From: Persicaria tinctoria
Lineage: Eukaryota > Streptophyta > Magnoliopsida > Caryophyllales > Polygonaceae
DNA length: 64,000 nt
Direction: 5' to 3'
NCBI GenBank assembly: GCA_037127255.1
Contig: JBANSL010000018.1
Location: 11,567,175-11,631,174, forward strand
Below the pieces are notes generated by a model. The model had not been told where the DNA came from and did no database searches. It worked only from the letters and a program-made list of their open reading frames with translations. Numbering within the stretch: position 1 is the stretch's first letter; each line of letters begins with the position of its first letter. Below, in pieces: positions 1-10,935 of the stretch. The translations under genes and the position numbers were made by a program.

Positions 1-269
1 AACCGTCGGTGAACTCGTCGAGGTGGTAATCGTCGGTGCCGCCTCAGTTCGGCCTCTTCGCACTTCCCTCTCTCCTCTCTTCCTTTCTTTTGATTTGCGA
101 TTTTATAAACTCGCTCAGACTTCACCTCCTACATCCGGTCACCAACAGTGCAAGGAAACCGGTTGTTATATTTGCTTGGGATGACCAGGCTATTTTGGGC
201 CAATTTTTTATCCTCTTGGCTATTTGTGCAAATAGGCCCATTTTTTGGCCTATTTGGTACCATTTCCTC
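1..269. mobile_element. Mutator-like element, right end (cut by window start)
   Basis: This is the right terminus of the same Mutator-like element that is complete at 14125-17416. It ends at 269 and is followed by the target duplication TTGTTTATA at 270-278. Bases 1 to about 143 are the GC-rich, exon-like captured segment described at 17063-17290. The terminal part carries GGCC/GGCTATTT-type inverted motifs related to the other end of the element. Confidence 0.75.
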
Positions 270-391
270 TTGTTTATATTAGTAAAGTAATAAAATAAGG
301 GAATCAACTTATGAATTGGCCACTTCAAGTTATGAAAGGTTGAAACTCATATATGAAACAAAAATAATAGAAATCTAAAATGGATGATAAT

Positions 392-875
392 TGTTGACTC
401 CACCTTGATGATAATATGTGATATATTTTTGTAGGGTTGATGGAAGACAAATAAGGTAGTATTTTATGCAAATATCAATTATATTTTGGGGTGTTTTATT
501 TGATTTATTATTCTCGGAAGATATTTATTTGACTCACAAAATTATATGTGCTACGGAGTATATATTTTAATTAGGCCAATGTGCTAAATATTTTTAATGT
601 GGCTTACGTGAGATTTGGTATTTGATTTGATTTTTTATTAATTTGAATTTTAAAGTATTTGGATGCAACATTGAAAGCTTACGTGATCTATCTATATATA
701 TATTTTCGGATGAGTTGATTTGGTTTTTAAAGATTTTGGTCAAAGGTAGTTACGTAAGATTTATGTTTGAATTGCTTTTGATCGATTTGAATATTTTGTA
801 CGTGAGATTCTATCCATATATTTCTAACGTGCTTTTGAAAGGTTAAGTTTTAATGATTTATTCTATCCCTATATA
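392..875 (+). mobile_element. 5' LTR of copia-like retrotransposon, copy 1
   Basis: The LTR starts TGTTGACTCCACCTTGATG and the same sequence recurs in direct orientation at 3027, just after a purine tract. Similarity to the 3' LTR is continuous to about 875, where the 3' copy is truncated, so the true LTR end may lie further right. No primer-binding site resembling the usual TGGTATCAGAGC is visible downstream, so the 5' internal region is probably deleted. The uninterrupted target sequence is visible near 24370-24395 and 55185-55210. Confidence 0.75.
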
Positions 876-1119
876 TATTTTCGGTTGGAATTAATTTAAA
901 TTGGTTTAAATTTTATCTCACACCTTTTATTGGATTTTCGGTTAAGAATATATTGGATATATATTTGTTTTGGTCTAGAATTTTGTTACCGGAGTAATTT
1001 AAATTGGAGAACAGCGTAATTTAAATTGGAAAGAAAAAACGTGGAGCGTCAGTTGCTCCAAGAGGATATCTCGGCCAAGAAGTCTCAATGGCAGCAATTT
1101 CAATTTCAAACGCTAGGAA

Positions 1120-2596
1120 GTGTCGGCAACAGAAGATCTCCATATTCAACGTTTAAATTTCAAACGCGTCTCATCTTGCAGGAGCGCTAAAGAGATTTGG
1201 GATAAACTTGTAGTAACCTACGAAGGTACTAGCCAAGTTAAGGAATCAAAGATCAACATCTACCTCCGCAAATATGAGCTATTCAAGATGCTCTCCATGG
1301 AAACGGTGAAAGAAATGTTTACCAGATTCACCCAAATCGTCAACAACTTGGACTCTCTCGGCAAAACCTTCAGCAATGAAGAAAAGGTGAGGAAAATCTT
1401 GAGGAGCTTACCAAAGGCGAAATGGGGGCCAAAAGTAACTGCAATAGAGGAAGCTCAAAATCTGTCAACTTTGCCATTGGACGATCTCCTCGGTAAGCTG
1501 ATTACCCATGAGATGGTTCTTGGTGAAGAAGATGGAGAAGTAGCCCCTATTGTAAAGAACTTGGCCCTACGAGCTAAGAAGGAAAAAGCATCCTCAGACG
1601 ACGACAAGAGTGAAGATGAGGATGATCCGTTTGAACTCATCACAAGAGGGCTAGCACAAATACTCAAGATGAAGAAGAAATTCTCAAATCGAGAATATTC
1701 TGAATCTTCAAAGCATCAAGGTAAGTCTTCTAACCCTCGTAAGAAATCAAAGATTCTAACTTGCTTTGAATGTGGTGAAACAGGTCACTTTTCAAATGAG
1801 TGTCCTCAAAAAAAAAAAGAACAAACACCGAAAGAATGATTCAGATTCCTTCAGTGAATCGGACTCGGAAAATGATCCAGCAAATCTTTGCTTGATGGCA
1901 GATCATGAGGAAACTCCAAAGAAGCATCTTGGAACTATCGTAAGAAATTTGATTTCTAGTCCTACTGCTGTGTTGTCTGAATTTTTGCAAAACATGATTA
2001 TAAATGAAGAGGATTATATTTTGGAAACTAACACCTTGAAAGAGACGCTATTGGAACAGGAGAAATGCATGAGTAATTTGTCGCTGGAAATGAAAAATCT
2101 CAAAGCCTCTCGGTCAGCCCTTGACATTAAAGTCAAGGCCTTGGAGACAGAAAATTCTGTCTTGAAGCAAGATCTTTCTTCTCTAAGTCTTTACACCAAG
2201 GAATTAGAGAAAGAAAAGATCTCGTTGACTGAGAAGTGTAGAGACCAGCAGACATCGCTTGTTCGTTTTACCCATTCCAAGGCCAATCTCGATAGGATGT
2301 TAGGCGAGCACCAATCATTCCTCAACAAAAGTGGTATTGGATACAACAAGAATTTTCCAAAGAAAGCCAAAGGGAGTTGGCGCACACCTATTTGTCATTT
2401 TTGTTGTAGAAAGGGTCATGTTAAAACTACTTGTCCATATCGTAGAAATGATCCGCATATTATTCGTAATACTTTTCCGTTTTATTTAAAAGGACAGGTA
2501 AAGCAAATTTGGGTTCCTAAAGGGACTAGACCACCAAACATGGTCCATCCCGATTATGAATCTAAGTTTGTAACTTGGTCTAGCCGAAAAGGTTGA
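1120..2596 (+). pseudogene. Copia-type gag-like gene, frameshifted, copy 1
   Basis: This is a retrotransposon capsid-type (UBN2/gag) gene. The first frame (1120-1839) has the plant copia gag pattern with SSCRSAKEIWDKL and YEGTSQVKESKI near its start and a CCHC zinc knuckle, CFECGETGHFSNEC, near its end. An 11-A homopolymer at 1808-1818 shifts the frame. The second frame (1766-2596) continues with a heptad-rich, coiled-coil-like Leu/Lys/Glu segment and a second knuckle, CHFCCRKGHVKTTC. An in-frame stop (TAG at 1114) just before the apparent start shows the N-terminus is lost. No protease, integrase or reverse transcriptase follows before the 3' LTR, so this is a gag-only, non-autonomous derivative. 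Copy 3 has 10 A and reads through both parts. Confidence 0.85.
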
Positions 2597-2599
2597 GTT

Positions 2600-3026
2600 T
2601 TGTTGTTTTGCAGGATGTCACCAAGATCAAAGAGCATAAACGGATCGAAACAATCGCTCTTGGTGATAAATAATTTATTTTATTATATGCTACTAATGAT
2701 TATCTTTTCTTAGTATTTCTCTTTGGAGTTTGATATGTTGAATAGGGAAGCACTATCGTAGGGGGAGCAATGACTGCTGTATTTCAGATCTTATAATGCT
2801 GTCTCCTAACATCTCAAGGCCTTGAGATCATTTTCAAGGTCTTGACTGTAAGAGATTACTTGGTTGTTATCTTTTTAAACTTAATTTCTTCCCTTGCTTG
2901 TTGTAAGACAAAAAGGGGGAGAAATGTTATATGGTGCTTATGCTTATACTTGTTATATGATGTTCCACATGTGCTATATTTATTTGCATAATTGATATTT
3001 GTTTTGTCTTCCATCAAGGGGGAGAT
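2600..3026 (+). other. Copia-like element 3' internal region with polypurine tract, copy 1
   Basis: This is AT-rich noncoding sequence between the gag-like frame and the 3' LTR. It ends in AAGGGGGAGAT at about 3016-3026, immediately before the LTR TGTTGACT, the classic position and composition of a copia polypurine tract used for plus-strand priming. GGGGGAGCAA at about 2760-2770 and GGGGGAGAAA at about 2915-2924 look like two further tracts of the same type. Confidence 0.65.
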
Positions 3027-3604
<578 letters not shown>

Positions 3605-4923
3605 TCGCCAGCCCCAGCATTAAAGAGACCCCCCTCCCTACAGAGCTCCTGGTCACCCAGGGTGACCAGGAGCTCCCTGTCCGGGTGACTCACCCTGACA
3701 GGGAAGGTAAGAAGGATGACATGCAGGTTATTCTTGAGGAGATGTGGATTAATCATTCAGACAGCAAGCAATCGATCAATTCCATCAACACTCAGTTTTA
3801 CTCGATGTCGAGTAGATAAGAAGGTTCCCAATTGTGATTTTGTGATGGTAAGCCTAAGTAAAGATGTCTCTTCTCCTATTTCCATTATAGATTTATCTAT
3901 ACATGGGAGAGGTTTGCCTTGGTATGTGCGCTTATACAGGGTTTCCAATGACGATCCTAAGGAGTAGAAAGTGGGAGACAAGGTATATGTCTCCTAATCC
4001 AAGAATCATTGGTTCCCTAACATGTTCAAGGAGAAAAAGATGGGACCTTTCACGGTGCAAAAGATCCATTCCGGAGGACTGCAGTTGATGGACAGGAATG
4101 GAGTTCTATTCGAGGCCCAGTCTACATGGGTCCTGCAGATGCCACCCTGAGCTCAAACGGAAGAAATCGGCCTAGCGACAATAAAGTCTAGAGCTTGTAA
4201 CAAACAATTTGAATTTTTAGGGTTTTTAGACACTTTACTTTTGGTTTTTGGTTTTGAAACTTTATTTTTGGGTTTCGCTATTGTGGATACAGCCTATGTC
4301 GTAAACTTGCAGGTACGTAAAAGCTACAGAAGTACTCGATGTCGAGTAGTCTACTCGACGTCAACCACCCACATTGAGGAACGAAGCCTGTGGTCGACAA
4401 GAAACCATCCAAAAGGCTTCAACTGTACTCGAGATCTAGTAACCTAGTCGATGTCGACTAGACTCCTCGAAGTCTACCACTTCTGCAGCGACCTCAGCAC
4501 TCGATTTCGACGTTCTGCACATTTTTCTAGTGAGTCTCTTTCTTTATCCTTGTTTTTTGTTATATACAGTGAGGACATTGTAATGTTTAAGTATGGGGTG
4601 GGGGAAGGGCTTACTTCATTCATATTTAACCATATTTGACATTATGTGTGCATATTTTAAGCATATTTTCTGAATTGTTCACACATGGCTATCTTTGGAA
4701 TTATTATTCATCTAAGTGCTTACGAGTATTTTCCAAAGTTTATAAAAAAAATTACCCCCGTTGAAATTTTTTTATTTGTGTCATGGAAGCTTAAATAAAA
4801 CTCGACGATGAAAAATTGGATTCATTAGAGATATAGCATGAAATTGCCTAGTAAAGAAAAGTCACAATGAAGTGCGTTATTTTATTGAAAACCATGAAAT
4901 GAGGTAAAATTTGAAATTGCTTT
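3605..4923 (+). pseudogene. Degenerate Ty3/gypsy-type 3' region, copy 1
   Basis: About 3970-4150 reads, with stops, like the C-terminal end of a gypsy integrase/polyprotein. Recognisable pieces are VGDKVYVS, then MGPFTVQKIHSGGLQLMD and STWVLQMPP. A noncoding 3' region follows with repeated TCGA(T/C)GTCGA motifs (about 4335-4510) and a GAGGACATTG...TAAGTATGGGGTGGGGG segment at about 4571-4607. That last signature is typical of the region before the polypurine tract in plant gypsy elements. No intact frame exists. The left edge is fused directly to the truncated copia LTR and the right edge to a different gag-like segment. Confidence 0.6.
3643..3703. repeat. Double palindrome (two adjacent GC-rich hairpins)
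   Basis: GAGCTCCTGGTCACCC (3643-3658) is followed after one base by its exact reverse complement (3660-3675). The next bases form a second inverted repeat, CCCTGTC (3675-3681) with GACAGGG (3697-3703), with a nested GGTGA/TCACC. Identical structures occur at about 20694-20754 and 38852-38912. Confidence 0.9.
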
Positions 4924-6208
4924 TGATAGTCAAAATAGGAGCGCGGTGTTTCTGGAGAATGAGACTAGTTCTTTGCAGAACGAGGGTTCCGCGATAAGAG
5001 TCGATTCAGAGGAGACAATATATTCTATCCGTCCTTCTCGACCGACAGATCAGACGTGCGTCGCGTAAAAGGAAAGAAGGCGTCCGTCGTTTCTAAGAGA
5101 GTTAAGAAAGACTCTCTGGCAGGATTCATCAAACGTCCTCTTTCAGTGTTCGAGTTGGGGCACCTTGAGGCGATTACCCATACCTTTCCTTGGCCAACTG
5201 GTGTACAATTAGGGCTGGCTTCCGCGAGAGGAGGTTGTTTAAACGCGTATTCGAACCACGTGGTGGGTCATTTGGAAAGTTAGTTCAAGGGTTTACGCCC
5301 TGCTGAGCTGACTTTCAACGTCGGGATGTATCTGACTGCTTATGTGATGCGATGTTCTGTCATTCGCCAATAAACCTCCTTAGGTCATCCTTTCACATTC
5401 TGTTTTTTAGGAAGGGTCGCGATGGGCTCGTGTCCGCATCCTTGAGTGGGCATATTGTCGAGAGACTGTCGAGTAAAGCTGGTTGGAGGAGAAAGTGGTT
5501 CTTAGTCCGCGACTCCTCCGGTCGCTTTTTGAACTTTAGGATTACTCCCGGTAATTATCAGGCTCATTCCAAAAATAAAACGCTAGAGCTTGAGGATTGG
5601 AAGTCCTTGTTTCGTCGTGATAGTTGGCTGGGTAAGCGAAAGTATAAGGACTTGATAACCCCCCTAGACTAGAGATGACTAGGCTCAGGTTTCCTCATTC
5701 TCCGGGTGCGTGTTAAATTTCTTTGTTCAATCGTATTGCGTTGTTGTGTCTGCTTTTCTTAACGCGAATTACTATTTTTTTAGTCTGGTGTAACCTCTAC
5801 TTTTGTCTTTTGGCAGGTATGTTGGATCTTTCGAAACTTTTATGCGGGGCTCACGGACAAGAAGGGTAAGAAACCTAACGGTGCCCTAGCGACATGAAGT
5901 CCTCCAATTTCATCTTCACGAGTGGTGAGAGATCGCCATTCACCCCCTGGACCTTGCTAGGACGTAAGGTGAGGTTGGTCATCAGGCAACCGGGGAGAAA
6001 AGCGACGATCTTGAGATTGGCTAGACTGATAAGGCTTTGACCAAGGAACGTGAGTCTTCCCTCGTTCGGAAGAAAAAAAATTATAACATAAATTTTTTCC
6101 AAAGAAGTTATTTGGGTTTAATATATTGATATATTATGGGATTTATTTAGATTTATACTTTGGTTAATTTTAAAATTATAAATATGAATTAGTAAATATG
6201 TATATATT
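4924..6208 (+). pseudogene. Degenerate gypsy-type gag-like segment, copy 1
   Basis: This segment matches 50586-51900, where a fuller version exists. The frame at 5056-5283 holds KGKKASVVSKRVKKDS and the segment LGHLEAITHTFPWPTGVQLG. It is broken at 5283, and a later frame (about 5420-5672) contains SGHIVERLSSKAGWRRKWF. The pattern resembles the plant 'putative gypsy type transposon' gag-like family. Relative to 50.9 kb it lacks about 54 bp after 5290. The distal part (from about 5700) is noncoding. No function is expected. Confidence 0.55.
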
Positions 6209-6298
6209 TACTAAAATGGATAGGTCGGTGGCAACGACCTATCCATAGAGATCTCTTATTTCTCCGTCTTTCTCCACTCTCTTTTTGTCGATTTATAA
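6209..6298. other. 90-bp filler with hairpin replacing about 1.1 kb
   Basis: In copies 2 and 3 the flanks of this block are separated by about 1.1 kb of LINE-derived sequence. Here they are separated by 90 bp of different DNA. The filler contains ATGGATAGGTCG (6216-6227) and its exact reverse complement (6235-6246) around a 7-nt loop. The first arm and its flank, CTAAAATGGATAGGTCGGTGG, also occur at about 8062-8080, suggesting the filler was copied from the foldback element. It lies about 0.4 kb upstream of the peroxidase start. Confidence 0.8.
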
Positions 6299-6602
6299 CA
6301 TAGAAATCTAAAATGGATGATAATATATGAATGATGAAGAGAAGCATGGTAGCCACGAGGCAATACATGTTTACCACTCCCATTTTTGTGGCAACGACTC
6401 CGTACATACATACATACATAATTGAAATTGACCTTAACACTAAATAAATGTAAAGTCAAAAGCCCAAAAATTGTGAGACCGTACAGACATAACAAAAACA
6501 TTACTCAGTAATTCCATATACCGTTCTTTCATTCAATTAATATCTATTAAAATTGTTGAATGGTAAACATATATACAAGAAAGCACGTCTTGCATCTTTG
6601 CC

Positions 6603-6609
6603 TATAAAT
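6603..6609 (+). promoter_or_regulatory. TATA box, peroxidase copy 1
   Basis: TATAAAT lies 118 bp before the start codon, with a CA-rich leader consistent with a transcript start about 30 bp downstream. The surrounding roughly 400 bp is essentially identical upstream of all four full copies. Confidence 0.7.
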
Positions 6610-6726
6610 TAGCAACAATTTGGATTGTTGCTTCCACACCAAAGCAGAGTCTCAATCTAATCTAATACGGAGTGTAGTTGCCTAACAAAAGAGTAAAGAG
6701 TAAAGAGCTGATCAGCCCACAAGGCC

Positions 6727-7837
6727 ATGGCCAAGGCAACTTCCCCTGCGGCACTAGCCGCCATTCTCATTCTCATGACCCTCGCCGGACAGAGTCTTGC
6801 CGCTTTGAAGGTCGGCTTCTACGCCAACAAATGTGGAAAGAATGATGTCGAATCGATTGTGTTTAGTGTAATCAAGGCGAAGTTCATCAAGGACCCTACC
6901 CTCGTCGCTGCTCTTCTCCGTATGCAGTTCCATGATTGCTTTGTTAAGGTATAAAATCCGATCGATCGAACTCTTTTTAATCAATTTGTTCCATATATAT
7001 TATATATAGAAGAGTCCTTTTCATTAATTTGAATTGTGATCGAACATTGTTTATATATATGATCATATATAGGGATGTGATGCCTCAATTTTGTTGGATG
7101 GCCCGAACTCAGAGAAGACTGCACCCCCAAACGGTAGCGTTAGGGGTTACGAAGTTATTGATGCCGTCAAGGCTGCCTTGGAAAGGGCTTGCCCTGGAGT
7201 CGTTTCGTGTGCTGATATCATTATCATAGCCACTCGTGTTGCTGTCGTCATGGCAGGAGGGAGATGGTACAATGTCGAAACCGGAAGAAGAGATGGACGT
7301 GTTTCTTTAGCTAGCAACGCCAATGCAGCTCTCCCTGGACCAACAATCCCTGTTTCCGCGGCTATTCAAGTCTTTGCTGCGAAGGGAATCACCAAGGAAG
7401 ATTTTGTTCTTCTTCTAGGTGGTCACACCACTGGAATCACACACTGTAGCTTCTTCCAAGACCGTCTCTACAACTTCCAAGGTTCCGGGAGGACAGACCC
7501 AAGCATGAACCCTTCATTTGCGCCGTTCCTCAAGAGAGTTTGCCCTCGCAATGGATCCGGTGGCAACCGGCCTGTCAACCTTGACCAAAGCAGCTTAAGC
7601 AGCGCTAACAAGGTCGACAATGGCTTTTACAAGGCAATCAAATCGGGCAAGGGTATTCTCCAGATCGATCAAGACATTGCACGCGATGCATCAACCAAGG
7701 CTATCGTGTCCAAATACGCAGCCAACAACATTTTGTTCCAAACCAAGTTCGGTCAGGCACTCGTTAAACTCGGCAGGGTCGGAGTCCTCACCGGTAGCCA
7801 GGGTCAAGTCAGAAAGTCTTGCCGCCGCCTCAACTAA
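6727..7837 (+). CDS. Class III (secretory) peroxidase, copy 1
   Basis: This is a heme peroxidase of the plant class III family, which oxidises phenolics and other substrates with H2O2 in the cell wall or vacuole. Exon 1 is 6727-6948, the intron (GT-AG) 6949-7072 and exon 2 7073-7837, giving 328 residues, the usual family size. Residues 1 to about 25 form a signal peptide (LAAILILMTLAGQSLA). The distal heme site is LLRMQFHDCF with Arg65 and His69, followed by GCDASILLD. Asn94 lies in PPNGSVRGY. The proximal heme ligand is His192 in LLGGHTTG, where the common form is LSGAHTIG. Eight cysteines (36, 71, 76, 114, 120, 199, 231, 324) fit the four conserved disulfides. N-glycosylation sequons start at Asn94 and Asn234. 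The only intron sits at the conserved position after HDCFVK; the family's other introns are absent. Substrate and exact family member are not known. Confidence 0.96.
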
Positions 7838-8045
7838 TTAACTAACTAAACATCCATCGTCCAAGTGCTTAACTAACCACAAAATTTTACAATTGTTTGT
7901 TGATGACGAAACAATTAAATTTCGTGTTGAGAATATGCACATCGATCGTATTCATTTTTTGTTTTTTCATTTATCATTTCAATTCCTTGTCACTGGTTTC
8001 GTGCGTATAGTGTATTTGTATCATTATTTATTGAATCATCAACAA
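7838..8045 (+). other. Peroxidase 3' flank/UTR, copy 1
   Basis: This AT-rich sequence is shared with all copies and contains AATTAAAT-type polyadenylation-like motifs. In copies 1 and 2 it is cut at ATCATCAACAA (8035-8045) and joined to the tail of a foldback element. Copy 4 keeps the longer native flank (56711-56985). Confidence 0.6.
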
Positions 8046-8127
8046 GTGGACATTTAGCTAAAATGGATAGGTCGGTGGACAAAATGCTAATAAAGACTGA
8101 AAATATGGACATTCTAACAAACACCCT
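8046..8127. mobile_element. Foldback element L, right terminal remnant, copy 1
   Basis: GTGGACATTTAGCTAAAATGG through ...AACAAACACCC is the right terminus of the element that is longer at about 56990-59190. Its reverse complement matches the left end of the next element (8136 on). Both read GGGTG..., then ATGTCC, CTTTATTAG and TTAGCTAAATGTCCAC in order. The body of L is missing here. Confidence 0.65.
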
Positions 8128-8289
8128 TTATTTTTAGGGGTGATTACCTCGATGTCCTAATTTTTGGCCTTTATTAGGAAAAGGTCTCCCATCTCTTCCA
8201 AATTAGCTAAATGTCCACCGCCCCCTGTGCCCATGTGCCCCTCCTCCCGTGCCCCCTGTGCCCCCCCTTACGTCTCATAGGTATTTTTT

Positions 8290-9090
8290 TTCCCAGATTT
8301 TTTTTTGCGTTTCCAGAGTTGCAGAAACGGAATTGCTGAAACTTATGTTTCAGCAACCCCTTTTTCAGTTTTTTTTTTCCAATTTTTTTTTCGCATTGCT
8401 GAAACCGCATGTGCTGACGCTGAAACTCCTGTTTCAGCACATGCGGTTTCAGCAACCCCTGTTTCAGTTTTTTATTTTTTTTTATTTTACCGCATTGCTG
8501 AAACAGGGGTTTCAACACATACGATTTCAGCAACCCCTGTTTCAATGTTTTTTTTACCGCGTTGCTGGCTGAAACGGAGTTGCTGAAACCCCTGTTTCAG
8601 CACATTCGATTTCAGCAACCCCTGTTTTCAATGGGTTTTTTTTTACCGCGTTGCTGAAACAAGGGTTGTTGATGCTGAAAACCCGGTTTCAGCAAAGTTG
8701 TTGATGCTGAAACCCTGGTTTTAGATGCTAAAATTGTTGCTGAAACCGGAGTTAATTTTTTTTCTGTTTTTTTTTTCGGATCACCACTTCGATACCGAAG
8801 GTGTTGAAACCGGAGTTGCTTTGTTTTCGCGTCACCACTTTGACACCGGAATTGCTGAAACCAGAGTTTGTTTTTTTCAAAAATGCTAAAGTGCTGAAAT
8901 GTTGAAATAGTACCTCATACAATTTTATAAGAATTGATTTCAGCATACGAATTTTGCTATTGAAGAATTAATTTCAGCATTTCAGATCACACAAAAAATC
9001 AAGAAGCTAATAAGCTCTCTAAAAGTTTCAGCAAGGCAGAAAAATATGCTGAAATTGCATAAACAACATTTGATATCCGACTTTGACCCC
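8290..9090. repeat. GCTGAAAC/GTTTCAGC hairpin-rich arm, copy 1
   Basis: Dozens of GCTGAAAC and GTTTCAGC words occur in both orientations, separated by poly-T and by CCCCTG. The best hairpin has 22-nt perfect arms at 8396-8417 and 8434-8455. Several overlapping frames run through the array on both strands, but they only translate the repeat and are not counted as genes. Confidence 0.9.
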
Positions 9091-9469
9091 AACACACTAC
9101 TTGAAATTTTTTATTTAACATCGGATAATAACCGATGTCTTTCAAAAAAAAAATCGATGTCTATGTGGGGGATGTTAAAAGTCAAAAGTTTTTCACATCG
9201 GCCAGAACCCGATGTCTATATTATTTATAACATCGTTTCTAATTATAAAAACGATGTTTTAATATGAAAGAGACATCATTTGTATAGAAATCCTACATAT
9301 GTATATTCATTTTCTCTCTATAATTTGTAATGTTATTTTTCCACGCAAAATTTGGCTATATAGAATAAATACAAAACCGATGTTATTACATATATTGAAA
9401 TCGTTTTCGGTTTTAAAGCCGTTGTTTATATATAGCAAAGACATCTTAAATTATTAATTAATCAGATGT

Positions 9470-9700
9470 GTTAAGTTCGTAAAACTGGCGTGTTTAGTTC
9501 GTAAAAATGATGTGTTTAGTTCATAAAAATGATGTGTTTAGTTCGTTAAATTGGTTATTTTTGTACGTAAAACTGATGTGTTTGGTTTGTAAAGCCGATG
9601 TTTTTAGTACGTAAAACTAATGTGTTTAGTTCGTAAAAGTGATGTCTTTTGTTACAATAAACCGATGTCTTTTTCCCGTAAACCCGATGTGCTAGCTTAT
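9470..9700. repeat. Minisatellite of about 20-bp units in CACTA, copy 1
   Basis: A tandem array of variants of GATGTGTTTAGTTCGTAAAA in which the GATGT core resembles the subterminal CCGATGT words of the element. It is followed at about 9680-9870 by two copies of a block of about 75-100 bp beginning GATGTGCTAGCTTATGAA. Confidence 0.8.
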
Positions 9701-10176
9701 GAAACGAAGCAATTTGGTTCATAAACCCAATATCCTGTCTATATTACACACATACACCAGACCACAATACCAACCAAGGAGAACATATCTGATGTGCTAG
9801 CTTATGAACCAAATCAATTTGGTTCATAAACCCAATATCTTGTCTATATATACACATACACCAAATCAAAGTACCACAAGTAATGAAATTTAAGAAAGAA
9901 ATTTATTAAACCTTTTGAGTAATAGGAACATTAGGGGAACGCTACAAGGAATGAATACAAAGGGGAACTATCATGTACCAAATAAAGGTCCCTCTATAAT
10001 ATAACTGAAATGAAGATGTTCAACAAATGAAGAAACGGAGCAGGATAAGATGCAAGGATTTAAATCCATAGCAAACACATGGTAGAACAAAACTACTAAC
10101 ATGTTTGGATTGTGAAAAGTGTCCATCTCCAGTGTCATTTCCTACAGCACAGCAAAAGAATCAAGGTCGAGGAGAT

Positions 10177-10263
10177 GATCCGTGGAGAGCAGTATAGTTC
10201 AATTTAAAAACATTATCCCCTCAATTACACTTCTGAAAGTTCCAATACTGCTCTCCACGGATC
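10177..10263. repeat. 19-bp perfect inverted repeat (hairpin), copy 1
   Basis: GATCCGTGGAGAGCAGTAT (10177-10195) and its exact reverse complement (10245-10263) enclose a 49-nt loop. Flanking bases add partial pairing (TCGA near both outer edges). The size and shape are compatible with a small-RNA foldback or a relic of a small inverted-repeat insertion. Confidence 0.7.
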
Positions 10264-10550
10264 CATTCGAAGTTGCAGATTTGGTATGACGCCTTTAAAA
10301 GGAATACTAATCTTCTATGTATAATGAAGTGTTTAAAGATTAATCCAATGAATGCCAAATTCATATGGATTCAATGATGTAAGACATACAATCTTCAGTT
10401 AATAACATGATTATCCCATGAGTATCTAATTCTTCAATAAATTATCTAGAAAAAGATGATTAAATCTGTCAAGCCAATACACCCCAAGAAATAGGAACCA
10501 GAGTTGGGCACAGTCAAATGAACTCAAGGTGCTTGTAAACTTGCTCTCGT

Positions 10551-10665
10551 TAGGTTCAACACATACGAACCAATCCAATCTCGTATCTTTCAATCTAAGG
10601 TTCAACACATACGAATCTAAGGTTCAACACATACGAATCAATCCAATCTCGTATCTTATCTTCCA
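10551..10665. repeat. Short tandem repeat GGTTCAACACATACGAA
   Basis: Three or more copies of GGTTCAACACATACGAA with interspersed CAATCCAATCTCGTATCTT lie in the CACTA interior. The same array is in copy 2 at about 28609-28723. Confidence 0.8.
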
Positions 10666-10935
10666 GCTTCCTTAATTATATGTGTACGAATTCATTGAAT
10701 TAAACCTCAAGTATAACATGTGCCCTAAGGCTATGAATGAGCAAAGCTGGATTAGTGTATCAATGCATACAATCCCGTATACAAGAACTTTATCAAGTAT
10801 GCATGCGTCTCAAGGACTGCCCACTTATTTTGGCAAAGGCCATGAAACACAAGGAATGTCCTGCTACGTTTTTACCACGCAGAAAATTAATTACTTTGGC
10901 TGCAAGCCTGCAACAGATGCATAAAAAATACTTAC

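Noticed and set aside
7089..7229. Alternative small frames inside the peroxidase gene (also 6754-6984 minus, 7620-7841 plus)
   Set aside because: Shadows of the peroxidase exons; the spliced two-exon model accounts for all family motifs.
7910..8045. Small downstream gene starting MFVDDETIK (clearest at 56766-56975)
   Set aside because: It lies wholly in the peroxidase 3' flank, is cut or diverged in three copies and has no homology signal.
8249..8586. Three overlapping open frames of about 90-110 codons on both strands
   Set aside because: They only translate GCTGAAAC/GTTTCAGC repeats and poly-T; residues are periodic and no start context or domain is present.
9460..9700. CRISPR-like array of about 20-bp repeats
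   Set aside because: Units are directly adjacent and degenerate without unique spacers, and the context is a plant transposon.
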